Source: Verrucomicrobiota bacterium
GTDB lineage: Bacteria > Verrucomicrobiota > Verrucomicrobiia > Opitutales > UBA953
Reading direction: 5' to 3'
Assembly: GCA_016871415.1 (NCBI GenBank)
Contig: VHDL01000008.1
Coordinates: 44,171-108,170 of the forward strand
Length of the DNA stretch: 64,000 nt
Under the pieces are notes generated by a model. The model searched no databases. It worked only from the letters and a program-made list of their open reading frames with translations, and had not been told where the DNA came from. Of this stretch, positions 9,466-19,244 are shown piece by piece. The translations under genes and the position numbers were made by a program. The stretch's first letter is position 1. Every line of letters begins with the position of its first letter.

Positions 9466-10884
9466 TCACTTGCCCTGCGCAGAGGGGAGGGCGGGCTGGA
9501 ATTTCGGAAAACCCTTCAGCTTCGTCCGGGTCCCCGGGCTCACGTGGTAGCCCATCCTCATGAAATATTCCGAGACGTCCGCCTTCGCGTATTCCCCGTA
9601 ACGTTCGACGAAGGAGCTCTGCTGCTCTTCCTTGAGCTGGGGACCCGGTTGGTCGGCGTAGGAGCGAAGCGTGGAGCGCAACGGACCCCAGCCATGGGCC
9701 CGGATCAGCAGGACGAAGGTCGCCAGTTGTTCGAACGGCCCCTTGTTCTCCGGCTCACCGAAGCGCTTGGCGAGCAGGGCGTCGATGTCCTTCATCGAAG
9801 GGTGACCCTGGCCCATGGGCTTCCCCACGAGCTTCTCCATCAGATACAGCGAGAAGAAGTTGCACGTGACCTCGACCTGTCCGTCGAAAGTCCAGTCGCG
9901 TCGCTGATGGTTGTGTCCCAGCTCATGGAAGAAGCCCCAGTTGCCCTCCTTGGTGAGTTTGGTCAGGTCGACCATGTCCTTGGCCGACGGATCGATCCAG
10001 CACATGAAAGGGTAGCCCGAGTGCATGTAGCCGGCGGAGATCTGTCGGTCGGGTACCACACGTTCCGGGGCCAGCCGGCGCAGGCCGATCAGGTCGCCTT
10101 CGAGGTCGATGCACTTGTCCCACCATTCGAGCAGTGGCTGCGGGTCGTCGATCTTCGCGAGGTCCTGCGTGCGGACGTGGAGGATGGCGCCTCGGCCAAC
10201 GAGCGTGCCCCAGGGCGCCGGCGCGGTCCGCGACTTAGCCCACGACTGGGGCGTGTCCCGTCCCAGGATGAAGGTGGGCATCCCGACGGCGTTCGAGAAC
10301 GTCAGCCTTGAGGAGGAGGTGCCGGGCTTGCCGGCCTCCCCGTCACGGACCTGGATGAAGAGCTGCCCTCCGAACGCGTTGGCGATTGGATTGCGGCCCG
10401 CCTTGAGCTCGAAGGCGCGCGTGATGACCGGGAAGCGCTTCCATTTGTCGAGCCGAAGCAGGCTGTCGCGATGGCAGCCGATGATCACGGACACCTTGCG
10501 TCCGGAGGGCAGGGCGGGGGCTTCGACGACCACGGTTTCTCCGGGAGCGGCGTAGAGCCCGGTTTCCTGCCAGGCATCGGGTCTCGTCGCCAGGTTCGGT
10601 GCGTTGCCGGCCTTGACGTCCCAGCGGTGCAGCAGATTCGGATCGTAGCTCACCGTGCACGACAGGCGCTCCTGGGAGCTGACCGCACCGGGGAAATCCG
10701 CCGCTGCGGGATGCGCGGTCACCTTGGCTGGATCGAGGGCCATGTAGTCCCTGATCGACCGGTGTAGCGCGGCCCGCTCGGCTTCGGCGGGTTGCGTGAA
10801 CTGCTTCTTTTCCTTGGGCCGGATGTCCTCTGGGGCGGCGGAGCAGGAGAGCGAAAGGACTGCCAGCACGATGCGGAGACGCAT
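9466..10884 (-). CDS. Secreted M60-like (enhancin family) zinc metallopeptidase
   Basis: The 472-residue protein starts with a signal peptide (MRLRIVLAVLSLSCSAAP) and may be a lipoprotein through the Cys in LSCSA. The peptidase signature HELGHNH is at 320-326 and a downstream Glu at 338 gives HExxH-x13-E, which fits the M60 consensus. The N-terminal ~190 residues are beta-rich, as in M60 substrate-recognition regions. M60 enzymes characterised elsewhere cleave mucins and related glycoproteins; here the target is unknown. Protein-bound glycans could fit with the amino-sugar genes at 1788-3699, but this link is inference. Confidence 0.87.
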   Translation of the reverse strand: MRLRIVLAVLSLSCSAAPEDIRPKEKKQFTQPAEAERAALHRSIRDYMALDPAKVTAHPAAADFPGAVSSQERLSCTVSYDPNLLHRWDVKAGNAPNLATRPDAWQETGLYAAPGETVVVEAPALPSGRKVSVIIGCHRDSLLRLDKWKRFPVITRAFELKAGRNPIANAFGGQLFIQVRDGEAGKPGTSSSRLTFSNAVGMPTFILGRDTPQSWAKSRTAPAPWGTLVGRGAILHVRTQDLAKIDDPQPLLEWWDKCIDLEGDLIGLRRLAPERVVPDRQISAGYMHSGYPFMCWIDPSAKDMVDLTKLTKEGNWGFFHELGHNHQRRDWTFDGQVEVTCNFFSLYLMEKLVGKPMGQGHPSMKDIDALLAKRFGEPENKGPFEQLATFVLLIRAHGWGPLRSTLRSYADQPGPQLKEEQQSSFVERYGEYAKADVSEYFMRMGYHVSPGTRTKLKGFPKFQPALPSAQGK

Positions 10885-10964
10885 GCCTTCATTGAGCCGA
10901 CCCTTTGATGCCGAACAACCCTAAACCCGATGGAATCTCAGGCGTCCGAGGCATTACGCCATCA

Positions 10965-10981
10965 ACCCGTCCAAAACGGGT
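10965..10981. terminator. Small hairpin between purU and the M60 gene
   Basis: ACCCGT (10965-10970) pairs with ACGGGT (10976-10981) across a five-base loop. It lies just downstream of purU on the minus strand. A second inverted repeat GGCGT/ACGCC (10941-10960) follows. There is no T-run, so termination is only possible, not shown. Confidence 0.3.
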
Positions 10982-11011
10982 GCGCAAACGCCCGCATGTC
11001 ATCAAATAGAA

Positions 11012-11881
<870 letters not shown>

Positions 11882-11945
11882 TTGTCAGGGTCGGGGGCGT
11901 GGGTCAACGGCGGGTTCGGACCGATCCGGGTGCCCTCCTGCGGGA

Positions 11946-11973
11946 TTGACCCCCCTTTGCCCCCTCCTAGGTT
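11946..11973 (+). promoter_or_regulatory. Candidate promoter of leuC-leuD
   Basis: TTGACC (11946-11951) and TAGGTT (11968-11973) are separated by 16 bases and lie 22 bases ahead of the leuC ATG. Five of six bases match the -35 consensus; the -10 match is weaker. The leader would be very short, leaving no room for a leucine attenuator. Confidence 0.45.
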
Positions 11974-11994
11974 GGCCGTTCGACTTCACCGTAG

Positions 11995-13401
11995 ATGGCC
12001 AAGACACTGTTCCAAAAAGTCTGGGATGCCCACGCCGTGCGCAAGCTGCCTAACGGGCAGACCCAATTGTTCATCGGTACGCACCTCATCCATGAGGTGA
12101 CGAGCCCCCAGGCCTTCGGCATGCTGCGGGACCTCGGCCTCAAGTTGAAGTACCCGCACCGCACCTTCGCCACGGTCGACCACATCGTCCCGACCAACGA
12201 GCTCAAGGAGCCCTACTCCGACCCGATCGCCCAGGAGATGATCGAGGCCCTCCGGAAGAACACCAAGGATTACGGCATCCGTTTCTTCGACACGAACACC
12301 GGCAACCAGGGCATCGTCCATATGGTCGGGCCCGAGCAGGGCATCACCCAGCCCGGCACCACGATCGCCTGCGGCGACTCCCACACCGCCACCCATGGCG
12401 CCTTCGGCGCGATCGCCTTCGGCATCGGCACCACGCAGGTCCGCGACGTCCTCGCGACCCAGACCCTCGCTCTCAGCCCCCTCAAGGTCCGCCGCATCGA
12501 GGTCAACGGCAGGCTCGCCCCCGGCGTCTACGCCAAGGACGTCATCCTGCACATCATCCGCGTGCTGGGCGTCAACGGCGGCATCGGCTACGCCTACGAA
12601 TACGCCGGCTCGACCTTCGACGCCTTCACGCTCGAGGAGCGCATGACCGTCTGCAACATGTCCATCGAGGGCGGAGCGCGCTGCGGTTACGTCAATCCCG
12701 ACCAGAAGACCTTCGACTACATCAAGGGACGTCCCTACGCCCCCAAGGGCGCGGACTGGGACGCCGCGGTGGCCCGCTGGAAGTCCTTCACCTCGGATCC
12801 CGGCTGCCAATACGACGACGTCCAGCTCTTCAAGGCCGCGGACATCCGTCCGACCGTCACCTGGGGCATCACGCCGGGACAGGCCGTCTTCATCGACGAG
12901 AAGATGCCGGCGCTCGAGACCCTCAACGCCGCTGACCGTCAGACCGCCGAGGACGCCTACGCCCACATGAAGCTGGCGCCGAACACCCCGATCAAGGGCA
13001 CCAAGGTCGACGTCTGCTTCCTCGGTTCCTGCACCAACGGCCGCATCTCCGACCTGCGCGAGGCCGCCAAGTACCTCAAGGGCCACAAGGTCCGCGCCGG
13101 CGTGAAGGCCATCGTCGTGCCCGGTTCCCAGCTCACCGCGATCCAGGCCGTCGACGAGGGCCTGGACAAGGTCTTCACCGAAGCCGGCTTCGAGTGGCGC
13201 GGGGCGGGTTGCTCCATGTGCCTCGCGATGAATCCCGACAAGCTCGTCGGCGACCAGCTCTGCGCGAGCTCCTCGAACCGCAACTTCAAGGGCCGCCAGG
13301 GCTCGCAGACGGGCCGGACCATCCTGATGAGCCCAATCATGGTCGTCGCGGCCGCCATCACCGGCCAGGTGGCCGACGCCCGCGAGGTCTTCAAGGTCTG
13401 A
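11995..13401 (+). CDS. leuC: 3-isopropylmalate dehydratase, large subunit
   Basis: The 468-residue protein is the aconitase-like subunit of isopropylmalate isomerase, which interconverts 2- and 3-isopropylmalate in leucine synthesis. The three [4Fe-4S] ligands are visible: Cys346 in GSCTNGR, and Cys406 and Cys409 in GAGCSMC, at nearly the same positions as in E. coli LeuC. Other family segments are [20 protein letters not shown] and [12 protein letters not shown]. The small subunit LeuD is encoded at 13693, separated by a small unknown gene whose ATG overlaps the leuC stop by one base. Confidence 0.97.
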   Translation: MAKTLFQKVWDAHAVRKLPNGQTQLFIGTHLIHEVTSPQAFGMLRDLGLKLKYPHRTFATVDHIVPTNELKEPYSDPIAQEMIEALRKNTKDYGIRFFDTNTGNQGIVHMVGPEQGITQPGTTIACGDSHTATHGAFGAIAFGIGTTQVRDVLATQTLALSPLKVRRIEVNGRLAPGVYAKDVILHIIRVLGVNGGIGYAYEYAGSTFDAFTLEERMTVCNMSIEGGARCGYVNPDQKTFDYIKGRPYAPKGADWDAAVARWKSFTSDPGCQYDDVQLFKAADIRPTVTWGITPGQAVFIDEKMPALETLNAADRQTAEDAYAHMKLAPNTPIKGTKVDVCFLGSCTNGRISDLREAAKYLKGHKVRAGVKAIVVPGSQLTAIQAVDEGLDKVFTEAGFEWRGAGCSMCLAMNPDKLVGDQLCASSSNRNFKGRQGSQTGRTILMSPIMVVAAAITGQVADAREVFKV

Positions 13402-13688
13402 TGGACCCCGTCGCGACAGCGGAGCGGCTCATCCGCGGCGCCTCCGGCGTCGAGGAGCTCACCCGTCTCGCCCTCGAGGCGGGCGTGGAATTCGCCCGCG
13501 ACGTGACCGTCGACGCCCTGCATGACGGCAAGCCCGTCTGTACCCTGACCGTGCCCGTCGTGCTGGAGGGCAGGGCGGTCTTCGAATCTGAGCCCGGTCT
13601 TCCGGTCGCCGTCGCGCGCGCCCGCCGCGATTCTCTGGCGGCGGCGCTTCCCATGCCCGTCCATTTCATCCCCGCATCCTCTTCCTGA
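13401..13688 (+). CDS. Small unknown protein between leuC and leuD
   Basis: The frame encodes 95 residues, from an ATG that shares its A with the leuC TGA stop (TGATG) to a stop four bases before leuD. It begins [20 protein letters not shown] and ends PMPVHFIPASSS. It is acidic in its first half, has no membrane segment or signal peptide, and contains a single Cys. The tight coupling on both sides and a codon bias like its neighbours support real translation. I recognise no domain. A role linked to isopropylmalate isomerase (assembly or regulation) is only suggested by position. Confidence 0.6.
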   Translation: MDPVATAERLIRGASGVEELTRLALEAGVEFARDVTVDALHDGKPVCTLTVPVVLEGRAVFESEPGLPVAVARARRDSLAAALPMPVHFIPASSS

Positions 13689-13692
13689 AACC

Positions 13693-14313
13693 ATGTCCCT
13701 CGCCAAAATCACCCAGGTCAAAGCCCTCGCCCTCGCCGTCCCCGGCGACGACATCGACACCGACCGCATCATCCCCGCGCGCTTCCTTCGTTGCGTGACC
13801 TTCGACGGTCTCGGCGAGCATGCCTTCCGCGACGAGCGCACCGGCCCCGACGGCAAGGAGCGAGCCCATCCGATGAATTCGGCCCAGGCCGCCCGCATCG
13901 CCGCCGCCAAGCAGGGCGTCATGGTCGTCGGCTTCAACTTCGGCTGCGGCAGCTCCCGCGAGCATGCGCCTCAGTCCATCTGGCGTTTCGGCTTCACTGC
14001 CCTCGTCGGTGGCAGCTTCGCCGAGATCTTCTTCGGCAACTCCACGACCCTCGGCGTGCCTTGCGTCACCCTTTCGAAGCAAGACCTCGCCGAGTGCGAT
14101 GCCTTCGTGCGCGCCAACCCGGACGTCGAGGTCACGGTCGACGTCGAGAAGCTGACCGTCTCCGCGGGGGCCAAGACCTGGAAGGCCGGCATCGCCGCCT
14201 CCGCCCGCGACGGCCTCGTCAACGGCAAGTGGGACCCCATCGCCGATCTCCTCGAAGGCTCGGACGCCGTGGCCAAGACCGCGGGCGGCCTCGCCTACGT
14301 CGCCGGCAAGTGA
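13693..14313 (+). CDS. leuD: 3-isopropylmalate dehydratase, small subunit
   Basis: The 206-residue protein is the swivelling beta/alpha subunit that completes the LeuCD enzyme. Family markers are DDIDTDRIIPARFL near the N-terminus, the substrate-loop GFNFGCGSSREHAPQ, and FAEIFFGNS. Length is normal for bacterial LeuD. A strong hairpin about 30 bases after the stop probably ends the leuC-leuD transcript. Confidence 0.96.
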   Translation: MSLAKITQVKALALAVPGDDIDTDRIIPARFLRCVTFDGLGEHAFRDERTGPDGKERAHPMNSAQAARIAAAKQGVMVVGFNFGCGSSREHAPQSIWRFGFTALVGGSFAEIFFGNSTTLGVPCVTLSKQDLAECDAFVRANPDVEVTVDVEKLTVSAGAKTWKAGIAASARDGLVNGKWDPIADLLEGSDAVAKTAGGLAYVAGK

Positions 14314-14342
14314 CGCCCGCGTCCTGAAGTCATCCCAATGAG

Positions 14343-14365
14343 AAGGCCGCCCTGAGGGCGGCCTT
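14343..14365 (+). terminator. Terminator hairpin after leuD
   Basis: A perfect ten-pair stem (AAGGCCGCCC with GGGCGGCCTT) encloses a three-base loop. It lies between the convergent leuD and GYF_2-TM2 genes. The T-run is weak, but position and stability fit a bidirectional terminator. Confidence 0.7.
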
Positions 14366-14391
14366 CCTGCTTCACGGGCCTGAAGGTCCGT

Positions 14392-14811
14392 TCACTTGAA
14401 CGCGACGCCGTTGGCGTCCTTCGTCACCGTGCAGGCTTCGATGATGGCCCAGATCCACATGAAGATCCAGCCGAGGCCGCAGGTGAGGATCGAGACGAGG
14501 AGCTGGATGATGCCCTTGGTGTTGTAGCCCGCGTAGAAGTTGTGGATGCCGAGGCCGAGCAGCACCGCGAGCAGGACGTAGGTCACACGGTCCTTGACGT
14601 TGGCATTCGCGGCGGCATGGAATGCGGCCGGGGAGGGCGGGGGCACCGGCATGCCGGCCGCAAGGGAGGTCTGCTGGAGGGCCACCCAACTGGGCATGCC
14701 TTCGGTCCAGACGAGGGTGTCGATGGAGATCACCCCGCCGGAGATGAGCGACCGGATGGTCGCCTCGTCCACCGGACCTTTGCGTTCAGTTCCCTGCTGG
14801 TAGTACCACAT
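14392..14811 (-). CDS. GYF_2-TM2 domain membrane protein
   Basis: The 139-residue protein starts with a GYF_2-type module (MWYYQQGTERKGPVDEATI, then TLVWTEGMPSWVAL; ~1-50). A Pro/Ala linker (~55-70) leads to two hydrophobic helices of TM2 type (VLLAVLLGLGIHNFYAGY and LLVSILTCGLGWIFMWIWAI). The conserved G..G.H.FY.G core of TM2 is clear. The pairing is common in bacteria, and a regulatory or protein-binding membrane role is assumed, but no function is established. It is transcribed convergently to leuD. Confidence 0.85.
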   Translation of the reverse strand: MWYYQQGTERKGPVDEATIRSLISGGVISIDTLVWTEGMPSWVALQQTSLAAGMPVPPPSPAAFHAAANANVKDRVTYVLLAVLLGLGIHNFYAGYNTKGIIQLLVSILTCGLGWIFMWIWAIIEACTVTKDANGVAFK

Positions 14812-14840
14812 GGGGACACCTTTGGGGGACTCCCGCTTGT

Positions 14841-14876
14841 CTGCAAAAACAAAAGAGGCCCGTCTCCGGGCCTCTT
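14841..14876 (-). terminator. Terminator of the pyrH-frr-sucCD operon
   Basis: AAGAGGCCCG (14853-14862) pairs perfectly with CGGGCCTCTT (14867-14876) around a four-base loop. Read on the minus strand the stem is followed by a T-rich tract (complement of the A-rich 14845-14854). It lies 20 bases beyond the sucD stop, a good intrinsic terminator. Confidence 0.85.
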
Positions 14877-14895
14877 CATCGCCATGCTGGCTGGC

Positions 14896-15801
14896 TCAGC
14901 CCTTCCAGACGCGCAGCAGGGCGTCGGCCATGTCGGAAGGGGTCTCGGCGACCGAGATGCCGCATTCCTTGAAGATCTTGATCTTGGCCGCGGCGGTGTC
15001 CTCCGCTCCGCCGATGACGGCGCCGGCGTGTCCCATGCGGCGACCCGCGGGGGCGGTGGCGCCGGCGATGAAGCCCGCGACGGGCTTCTTGCAGTGCTGC
15101 TTGATCCAGCGGGCGGCCTCGACCTCGGCGTTGCCGCCGATCTCGCCGATCATGATGATGGCCTCCGTTTCGGGGTCGTCGTTGAAGAGCTTGATGACGT
15201 CGAGGTGCGAGGTGCCGTTGACCGGGTCGCCGCCGATGCCGACGCAGGTCGACTGCCCCTTGCCGCGGCAGGTGAGCTGCCAGACGGCCTCGTAGGTGAG
15301 CGTGCCGGAGCGGGAGACGACGCCGACATTGCCGCGGCGGTGGATGTAGCCCGGGGCGATGCCGATGCGGCAGCCGCCGTGGGACTTGTCGCCGCGTCCG
15401 GGGGTGACCAGACCGGGGCAGTTGGGACCGATGAGGCGGGTGCGACGTCCCTGCATGGCGCGCTTGGCGCGGACCATGTCACGGACCGGGATGCCTTCCG
15501 TGATGGCCACGGCCAGGTCGAGGTCGGCGTCGACGCACTCGAGGATGGCATCGGCGGCGAAGGGCGGGGGCACGAAGATCGCGGAGACCGTGGCGCCCGT
15601 CTGCCTGGCGGCGTCGGCGACCGTGTTGAAGATCGGGACCTTCTTGCCGCCGTGTTCAAAGACCTGGCCGCCCTTGCCGGGCGTGACGCCGGCGACGACC
15701 TGCGAACCGTAGTCGATCGACAGGCGCGCGTGGCGTGCGCCGAAGTCGCCGGTGATCCCCTGCACGAGGACGCGGGTGCCTTCTTTGACGAGAATCGACA
15801 T
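14896..15801 (-). CDS. sucD: Succinyl-CoA synthetase, alpha subunit
   Basis: The 301-residue protein carries the CoA-binding Rossmann domain ([12 protein letters not shown] near residues 14-25) and the catalytic phospho-His in GRRMGHAGA (His258). It converts succinyl-CoA to succinate with substrate-level phosphorylation in the TCA cycle, together with SucC. IGPNCPG and [10 protein letters not shown] are also typical. It is the last gene of the pyrH-frr-sucC-sucD operon, 13 bases after sucC. Confidence 0.96.
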   Translation of the reverse strand: MSILVKEGTRVLVQGITGDFGARHARLSIDYGSQVVAGVTPGKGGQVFEHGGKKVPIFNTVADAARQTGATVSAIFVPPPFAADAILECVDADLDLAVAITEGIPVRDMVRAKRAMQGRRTRLIGPNCPGLVTPGRGDKSHGGCRIGIAPGYIHRRGNVGVVSRSGTLTYEAVWQLTCRGKGQSTCVGIGGDPVNGTSHLDVIKLFNDDPETEAIIMIGEIGGNAEVEAARWIKQHCKKPVAGFIAGATAPAGRRMGHAGAVIGGAEDTAAAKIKIFKECGISVAETPSDMADALLRVWKG

Positions 15802-15814
15802 GATGAGGCGGGTT

Positions 15815-17023
15815 TTACTTGGTGACCAGGCCGACGATCTTCCTGGCCGCGTCGGCCATGGAGTCTCCGGAGACGATGGTGAGGCCGCTGGCGGCGAGGG
15901 TGGCCTTGCCGGCCTCCACGTTGTTGCCTTCCAGCCGGACCACCAGGGGGAGCTTGAGCCCCGTCTCTTTGACGGCCTCGACGATGCCTGTGGCGATCAC
16001 GTTGCAGTCCATGATGCCGCCGAAGATGTTGACGAGGATGCCTTTCACGTTGGGGTCGCCCAGGATGATTTTGAAGGCGGCCGCGACCTGCTCCTTGGAG
16101 GCGCCTCCGCCCACGTCGAGGAAGTTGGCGGGACTGCCGCCGAAGTGCTGGATGATGTCCATGGTGGACATCGCGAGGCCGGCGCCGTTGACCAGACAGG
16201 CGATGTTGCCGTCGAGCGCGATGTAGGAGAGGCCGAACTTCGAGGCCTCAATCTCCTTGGCATCCTCCTCATTGAGGTCGCGGAGCGCGACGACGTCGGG
16301 GTGGCGGAAGAGGGCGTTGTCGTCGAAGGACACCTTGGCGTCGAGCGCCAGGAGGCGGCCTTCGGCGGTGACCAGCAGCGGGTTCACCTCGACCATCGAG
16401 CAGTCCTTCTCCCAGAAGAACGCGTAGAGCTTGGAGACCAGCGCCACGCACTGCTTGTGGAGCTCGCCGGTGAAGCCCAGGGCGAAGGCGACCTGGCGGG
16501 CCTGGTAGGCCTGGAGGCCGGCCGCGGGGTCCACGTGCACCTTGAAGATCCGCTCCGGCGTGTCGTGGGCGACCTTCTCGATCTCCACGCCGCCCTCGGT
16601 CGAGGCCACGATGACCGGCCGCGACGTCGCGCGGTCGAGCAGGATGGCCAGGTAGTATTCGTCGTCCCGTCCGTCGGGGCGCTTGCCGAGGTTGGCGGCT
16701 TCCGTGAAGTAGATCGTCTGGACCTTGCGGCCCTCGGGGCCCGTCTGGGCCGTGACGAGCGTGTTGCCCAGCATGGCCTTCGCGTGCTCCAGCGCCTTCT
16801 CACGGGTCGGGGCGAACTTGACCCCGCCCTTGAAGCCGTCGGTGAAGACCCCCTTGCCGCGTCCGCCCGCGTGGATCTGGGACTTCACCATCAGCCCGCC
16901 CTTGGCGTCCAGCTGGCCGACGGCCGATTCGAAGTCGGAGGCCTTCTGCACGGCGATCCCCTTGGGCACGGCCACGCCGAACTTCTCGAACAGGGCCTTC
17001 GCCTGGTGTTCGTGGATGTTCAT
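15815..17023 (-). CDS. sucC: Succinyl-CoA synthetase, beta subunit
   Basis: This 402-residue protein has the ATP-grasp fold and family N-terminus [17 protein letters not shown]. Later segments include [20 protein letters not shown] and GGGASKEQV, all typical of SucC. The two subunits form the nucleotide-dependent enzyme of the TCA cycle. The start lies two bases after the frr stop, so translation is coupled to ribosome recycling factor. Confidence 0.96.
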   Translation of the reverse strand: MNIHEHQAKALFEKFGVAVPKGIAVQKASDFESAVGQLDAKGGLMVKSQIHAGGRGKGVFTDGFKGGVKFAPTREKALEHAKAMLGNTLVTAQTGPEGRKVQTIYFTEAANLGKRPDGRDDEYYLAILLDRATSRPVIVASTEGGVEIEKVAHDTPERIFKVHVDPAAGLQAYQARQVAFALGFTGELHKQCVALVSKLYAFFWEKDCSMVEVNPLLVTAEGRLLALDAKVSFDDNALFRHPDVVALRDLNEEDAKEIEASKFGLSYIALDGNIACLVNGAGLAMSTMDIIQHFGGSPANFLDVGGGASKEQVAAAFKIILGDPNVKGILVNIFGGIMDCNVIATGIVEAVKETGLKLPLVVRLEGNNVEAGKATLAASGLTIVSGDSMADAARKIVGLVTK

Positions 17024-17025
17024 GG

Positions 17026-17589
17026 TCAGCCCTTGAGCTCGGAAATCTTGGCGTCGAGGTGCTTCCCGATGTCGGCGACGTGACGATCGGTGTGCGTCTG
17101 CACCTCCCTCTCGGAGCGCTTCAGGTCGTCATCGGTCACCAGCTTGTCCTTGTGGCCCTTCTTCAGGGCCTCGAGACAGTCGCGCCGGGCATTGCGGACG
17201 CGCACCTTGCCTTCTTCGGCCATGCGCGTGGCCACCTTGGTGAGCTCAAGCCGGCGCTCGCCGGAGAGTTCGGGGATGGGGCAGCGCAGGAAGCCGCCCT
17301 GCGGGACGGGGTTGATGCCGAGGTTCGCGGCCTGAATCGCCTTGCGGATGTCGTCCATCACCCCCTTGTCGAAGGGCGTGATTACGATTGAGCGGGCGTC
17401 GGGTGTGGTGATCGCGGCCATATCCTTGAGGCGCTGGGTCATGCCGTAGGCCTCCACGTGCACCTGGATGTTCTCGACCATGGCGGGCGAGGCCTTGCCG
17501 GTGTGCAGCGTGCCGAACTCGTGCAGCGTGTGGTCGACGGCCTTCTTCATGCCATTGGCGCCGTCGTTGATGGTCTTCTTGATGTCCAT
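17026..17589 (-). CDS. frr: Ribosome recycling factor
   Basis: The 187-residue protein has the normal RRF length. Family segments are [22 protein letters not shown] near the N-terminus (in split form), the [14 protein letters not shown] strand region and [26 protein letters not shown] near residues 110-140. With EF-G it splits ribosomes after termination. It is in its usual place after pyrH, but the usual rpsB-tsf partners are 33 kb away and sucCD follow instead. Confidence 0.95.
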   Translation of the reverse strand: MDIKKTINDGANGMKKAVDHTLHEFGTLHTGKASPAMVENIQVHVEAYGMTQRLKDMAAITTPDARSIVITPFDKGVMDDIRKAIQAANLGINPVPQGGFLRCPIPELSGERRLELTKVATRMAEEGKVRVRNARRDCLEALKKGHKDKLVTDDDLKRSEREVQTHTDRHVADIGKHLDAKISELKG

Positions 17590-17616
17590 GGGGCTTGGGT
17601 GGTTTGAGTGGGTCGT

Positions 17617-18348
17617 TCAACCGACCAACGTGCCGACCTGCTGGCCGAGCACGGCCTTCAGGACGGCGCCCCTCTCGGCCATCGAGAGGACGATGATCGG
17701 AAGATGGTTGGCTTCGCAGAGTGAGAACGCCTCGGCGTCCATGACGCCGAGCCGCTTGCGCAGGGCCTCCTCGTGGGAGACCCGCTCGAAACGTCGTGCG
17801 TCACGGTGCTTCATCGGGTCCTTGTCGTAGACCCCGTCGACCTTGGTGGCCTTGAGGATGGCGTCGGCGCCGATCTCATTGGCGCGCAGCGCGGCGGCGT
17901 AGTCGGTGGTGCAGTAGGGGTTGCCCGTGCCGGCGACGAACACGACGATGCGTCCGCGCTCGAGGTGGCGCGTGGCGCGACGCTGGATGAAGGGCTCGGC
18001 GATGCGGTCCATCGGGATGGCGGTCATCACGCGGACCTCCAGTCCCGCCTTCTCGAGGCGGTCCATCAGGGCGAGACCGTTGATGACCGTTGCGAGCATG
18101 CCCATGTTGTCGCCTGTGGTGCGGTCGGTGCCGTTGGTGCGGGCGCCCGCGAGTCCGCGGAAGATGTTGCCTCCGCCCACGACCACCGCGACCTGGGCGC
18201 CGATCTTCTGCAAGGAGCGGAGCTCGTCGGCCAGCCGGTCGAGCACCTGGGAGTCGATCGGCTCCCCGGTCGCGTCATTGCGCAGGGCCTCGCCGCTAAT
18301 CTTGAGTACGATGCGCGGATACTTCGGCTTTTTTGCGGCGGCGGGCAT
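17617..18348 (-). CDS. pyrH: UMP kinase
   Basis: The 243-residue protein phosphorylates UMP to UDP. It shows the amino-acid-kinase fold: KISGEAL near the N-terminus, AVVVGGGNIFRG, TGDNMGMLATVINGLAL and the late D-rich FVAGTGNPYCTTD segment. ATG at 18348 is chosen since it starts just ahead of the conserved core (MPAAAKKPKYPRIVLKISG); the longer open frame runs into the tRNA gene. It heads an operon with frr and sucCD. Confidence 0.95.
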   Translation of the reverse strand: MPAAAKKPKYPRIVLKISGEALRNDATGEPIDSQVLDRLADELRSLQKIGAQVAVVVGGGNIFRGLAGARTNGTDRTTGDNMGMLATVINGLALMDRLEKAGLEVRVMTAIPMDRIAEPFIQRRATRHLERGRIVVFVAGTGNPYCTTDYAAALRANEIGADAILKATKVDGVYDKDPMKHRDARRFERVSHEEALRKRLGVMDAEAFSLCEANHLPIIVLSMAERGAVLKAVLGQQVGTLVG

Positions 18349-18440
18349 GGTGGCAAAAGAGACGGCGGCGGCGGGGGAGTCAACCCCGCCTTGGTCTCGC
18401 TTGACTAGGCGGCGGCGGAGCGTGTTCATTCGCCCTGCGC

Positions 18441-18511
18441 AGACCCGTGGTGTAATGGTAGCACAGGAGATTTTGGTTCTCCTTGTCGGGGTTCGAATCC
18501 CTGCGGGTCTA
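18441..18511 (+). tRNA. tRNA-Gln (anticodon TTG)
   Basis: A 71-base cloverleaf is seen: acceptor stem AGACCCG/CGGGTCT with discriminator A, D-arm GTGTAATGGTAGCAC, anticodon stem GGAGA/TCTCC with loop TTTTGGT (anticodon TTG, reading CAA/CAG), and T-arm CGGGG-TTCGAAT-CCCTG. CCA is not encoded. The gene is divergent from pyrH and is followed by a hairpin at 18537. Confidence 0.93.
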
Positions 18512-18536
18512 CGCACCGTGCGCCGTGCCAAACGAA

Positions 18537-18559
18537 GGACCCCGGCGGGGCCGGGGTCC
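18537..18559. terminator. Hairpin between tRNA-Gln and efp
   Basis: GGACCCCGGC (18537-18546) pairs perfectly with GCCGGGGTCC (18550-18559) with a three-base loop. It lies between the convergent tRNA-Gln and the EF-P gene and probably terminates both transcripts. No T-run is present. Confidence 0.65.
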
Positions 18560-18584
18560 GTACTGCGGGAAATCGTCCCCGCCT

Positions 18585-19148
18585 TCAGGCGCGGCCGAGG
18601 TATTCCTTGTTCTCGGTGCTGACCTTGATCATCTCGCCTTCCTTGATGAACAGCGGGACGTTGACCATGAGGTCGTTCTCGCAGGTGACGGTTTTCTGGA
18701 CGTTGCCGGCGGTGTCTCCCTTCACGGCGGGCGGCGCTTCGAGCACCTTGACGGTCACGGAAGGGGGGAGGTCGACGGTCACGGGGCGTTCCTCGACGAA
18801 GAGGACCTGGTAGGAGGTGCCGGGGATCAGGAAGTCCTTGGACTCCTCCAGCGAGGTCTCGGATACATAGAACTCCTCGAAGGTGTTGGGGTCCGTGAAG
18901 ACGTAGTTGCCGTCCGCCTGGTAGGAGAGCTCAAGCTGCTTGATGGAATTGTCGAAGACCTCGAAGCTGACGTTGATGCCGCAGCGGACGGGGATCTTGG
19001 ACCCGGTCTTGATCGAACGGAGCTCCATCTGGCAGTAGGAGGCGTTGTTCGGGGGCGTGCGGACCAGGCACTCGAGCACGATGCAGAGCTCGCCGTGGTA
19101 GCTCATGATGTTCTTCTTCTTGATCCGGTTGACGGGCAGGCTGGGCAT
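18585..19148 (-). CDS. efp: Elongation factor P, variant without the loop lysine
   Basis: The 187-residue protein has the three-domain EF-P layout: KOW-like domain I (~1-63), OB domain II (~65-125) and OB domain III ending in KVSTENKEYLGRA. The segment VKGDTAGN is highly typical. EF-P rescues ribosomes stalled at polyproline. In E. coli the loop carries the modified Lys34 (PGKGQ); here the loop reads TPPNNASY (31-38) with Asn where Lys or Arg is expected. Modification by EpmA- or EarP-type enzymes at that site is therefore not possible. I recall similar Asn loops in other PVC-group EF-Ps, so this may be lineage-specific. Confidence 0.93.
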   Translation of the reverse strand: MPSLPVNRIKKKNIMSYHGELCIVLECLVRTPPNNASYCQMELRSIKTGSKIPVRCGINVSFEVFDNSIKQLELSYQADGNYVFTDPNTFEEFYVSETSLEESKDFLIPGTSYQVLFVEERPVTVDLPPSVTVKVLEAPPAVKGDTAGNVQKTVTCENDLMVNVPLFIKEGEMIKVSTENKEYLGRA

Positions 19149-19165
19149 GGGAGTAAGGAAGGGTC

Positions 19166-19187
19166 AGCCAAGCCGTCCGGCTTGGCT
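19166..19187 (-). terminator. Hairpin between the secreted unknown and efp
   Basis: AGCCAAGCCG pairs with CGGCTTGGCT at 19166-19187 with a very short loop. It is downstream of the 19245 gene and 18 bases upstream of the efp start, both on the minus strand. It could end the upstream transcript or be part of the efp leader. Confidence 0.5.
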
Positions 19188-19244
19188 CGGTCAAGCAGGA
19201 CTTGCCCAGTCAGGCCCTTCCCGGGATCCCGGGGCGGCCCGCCC

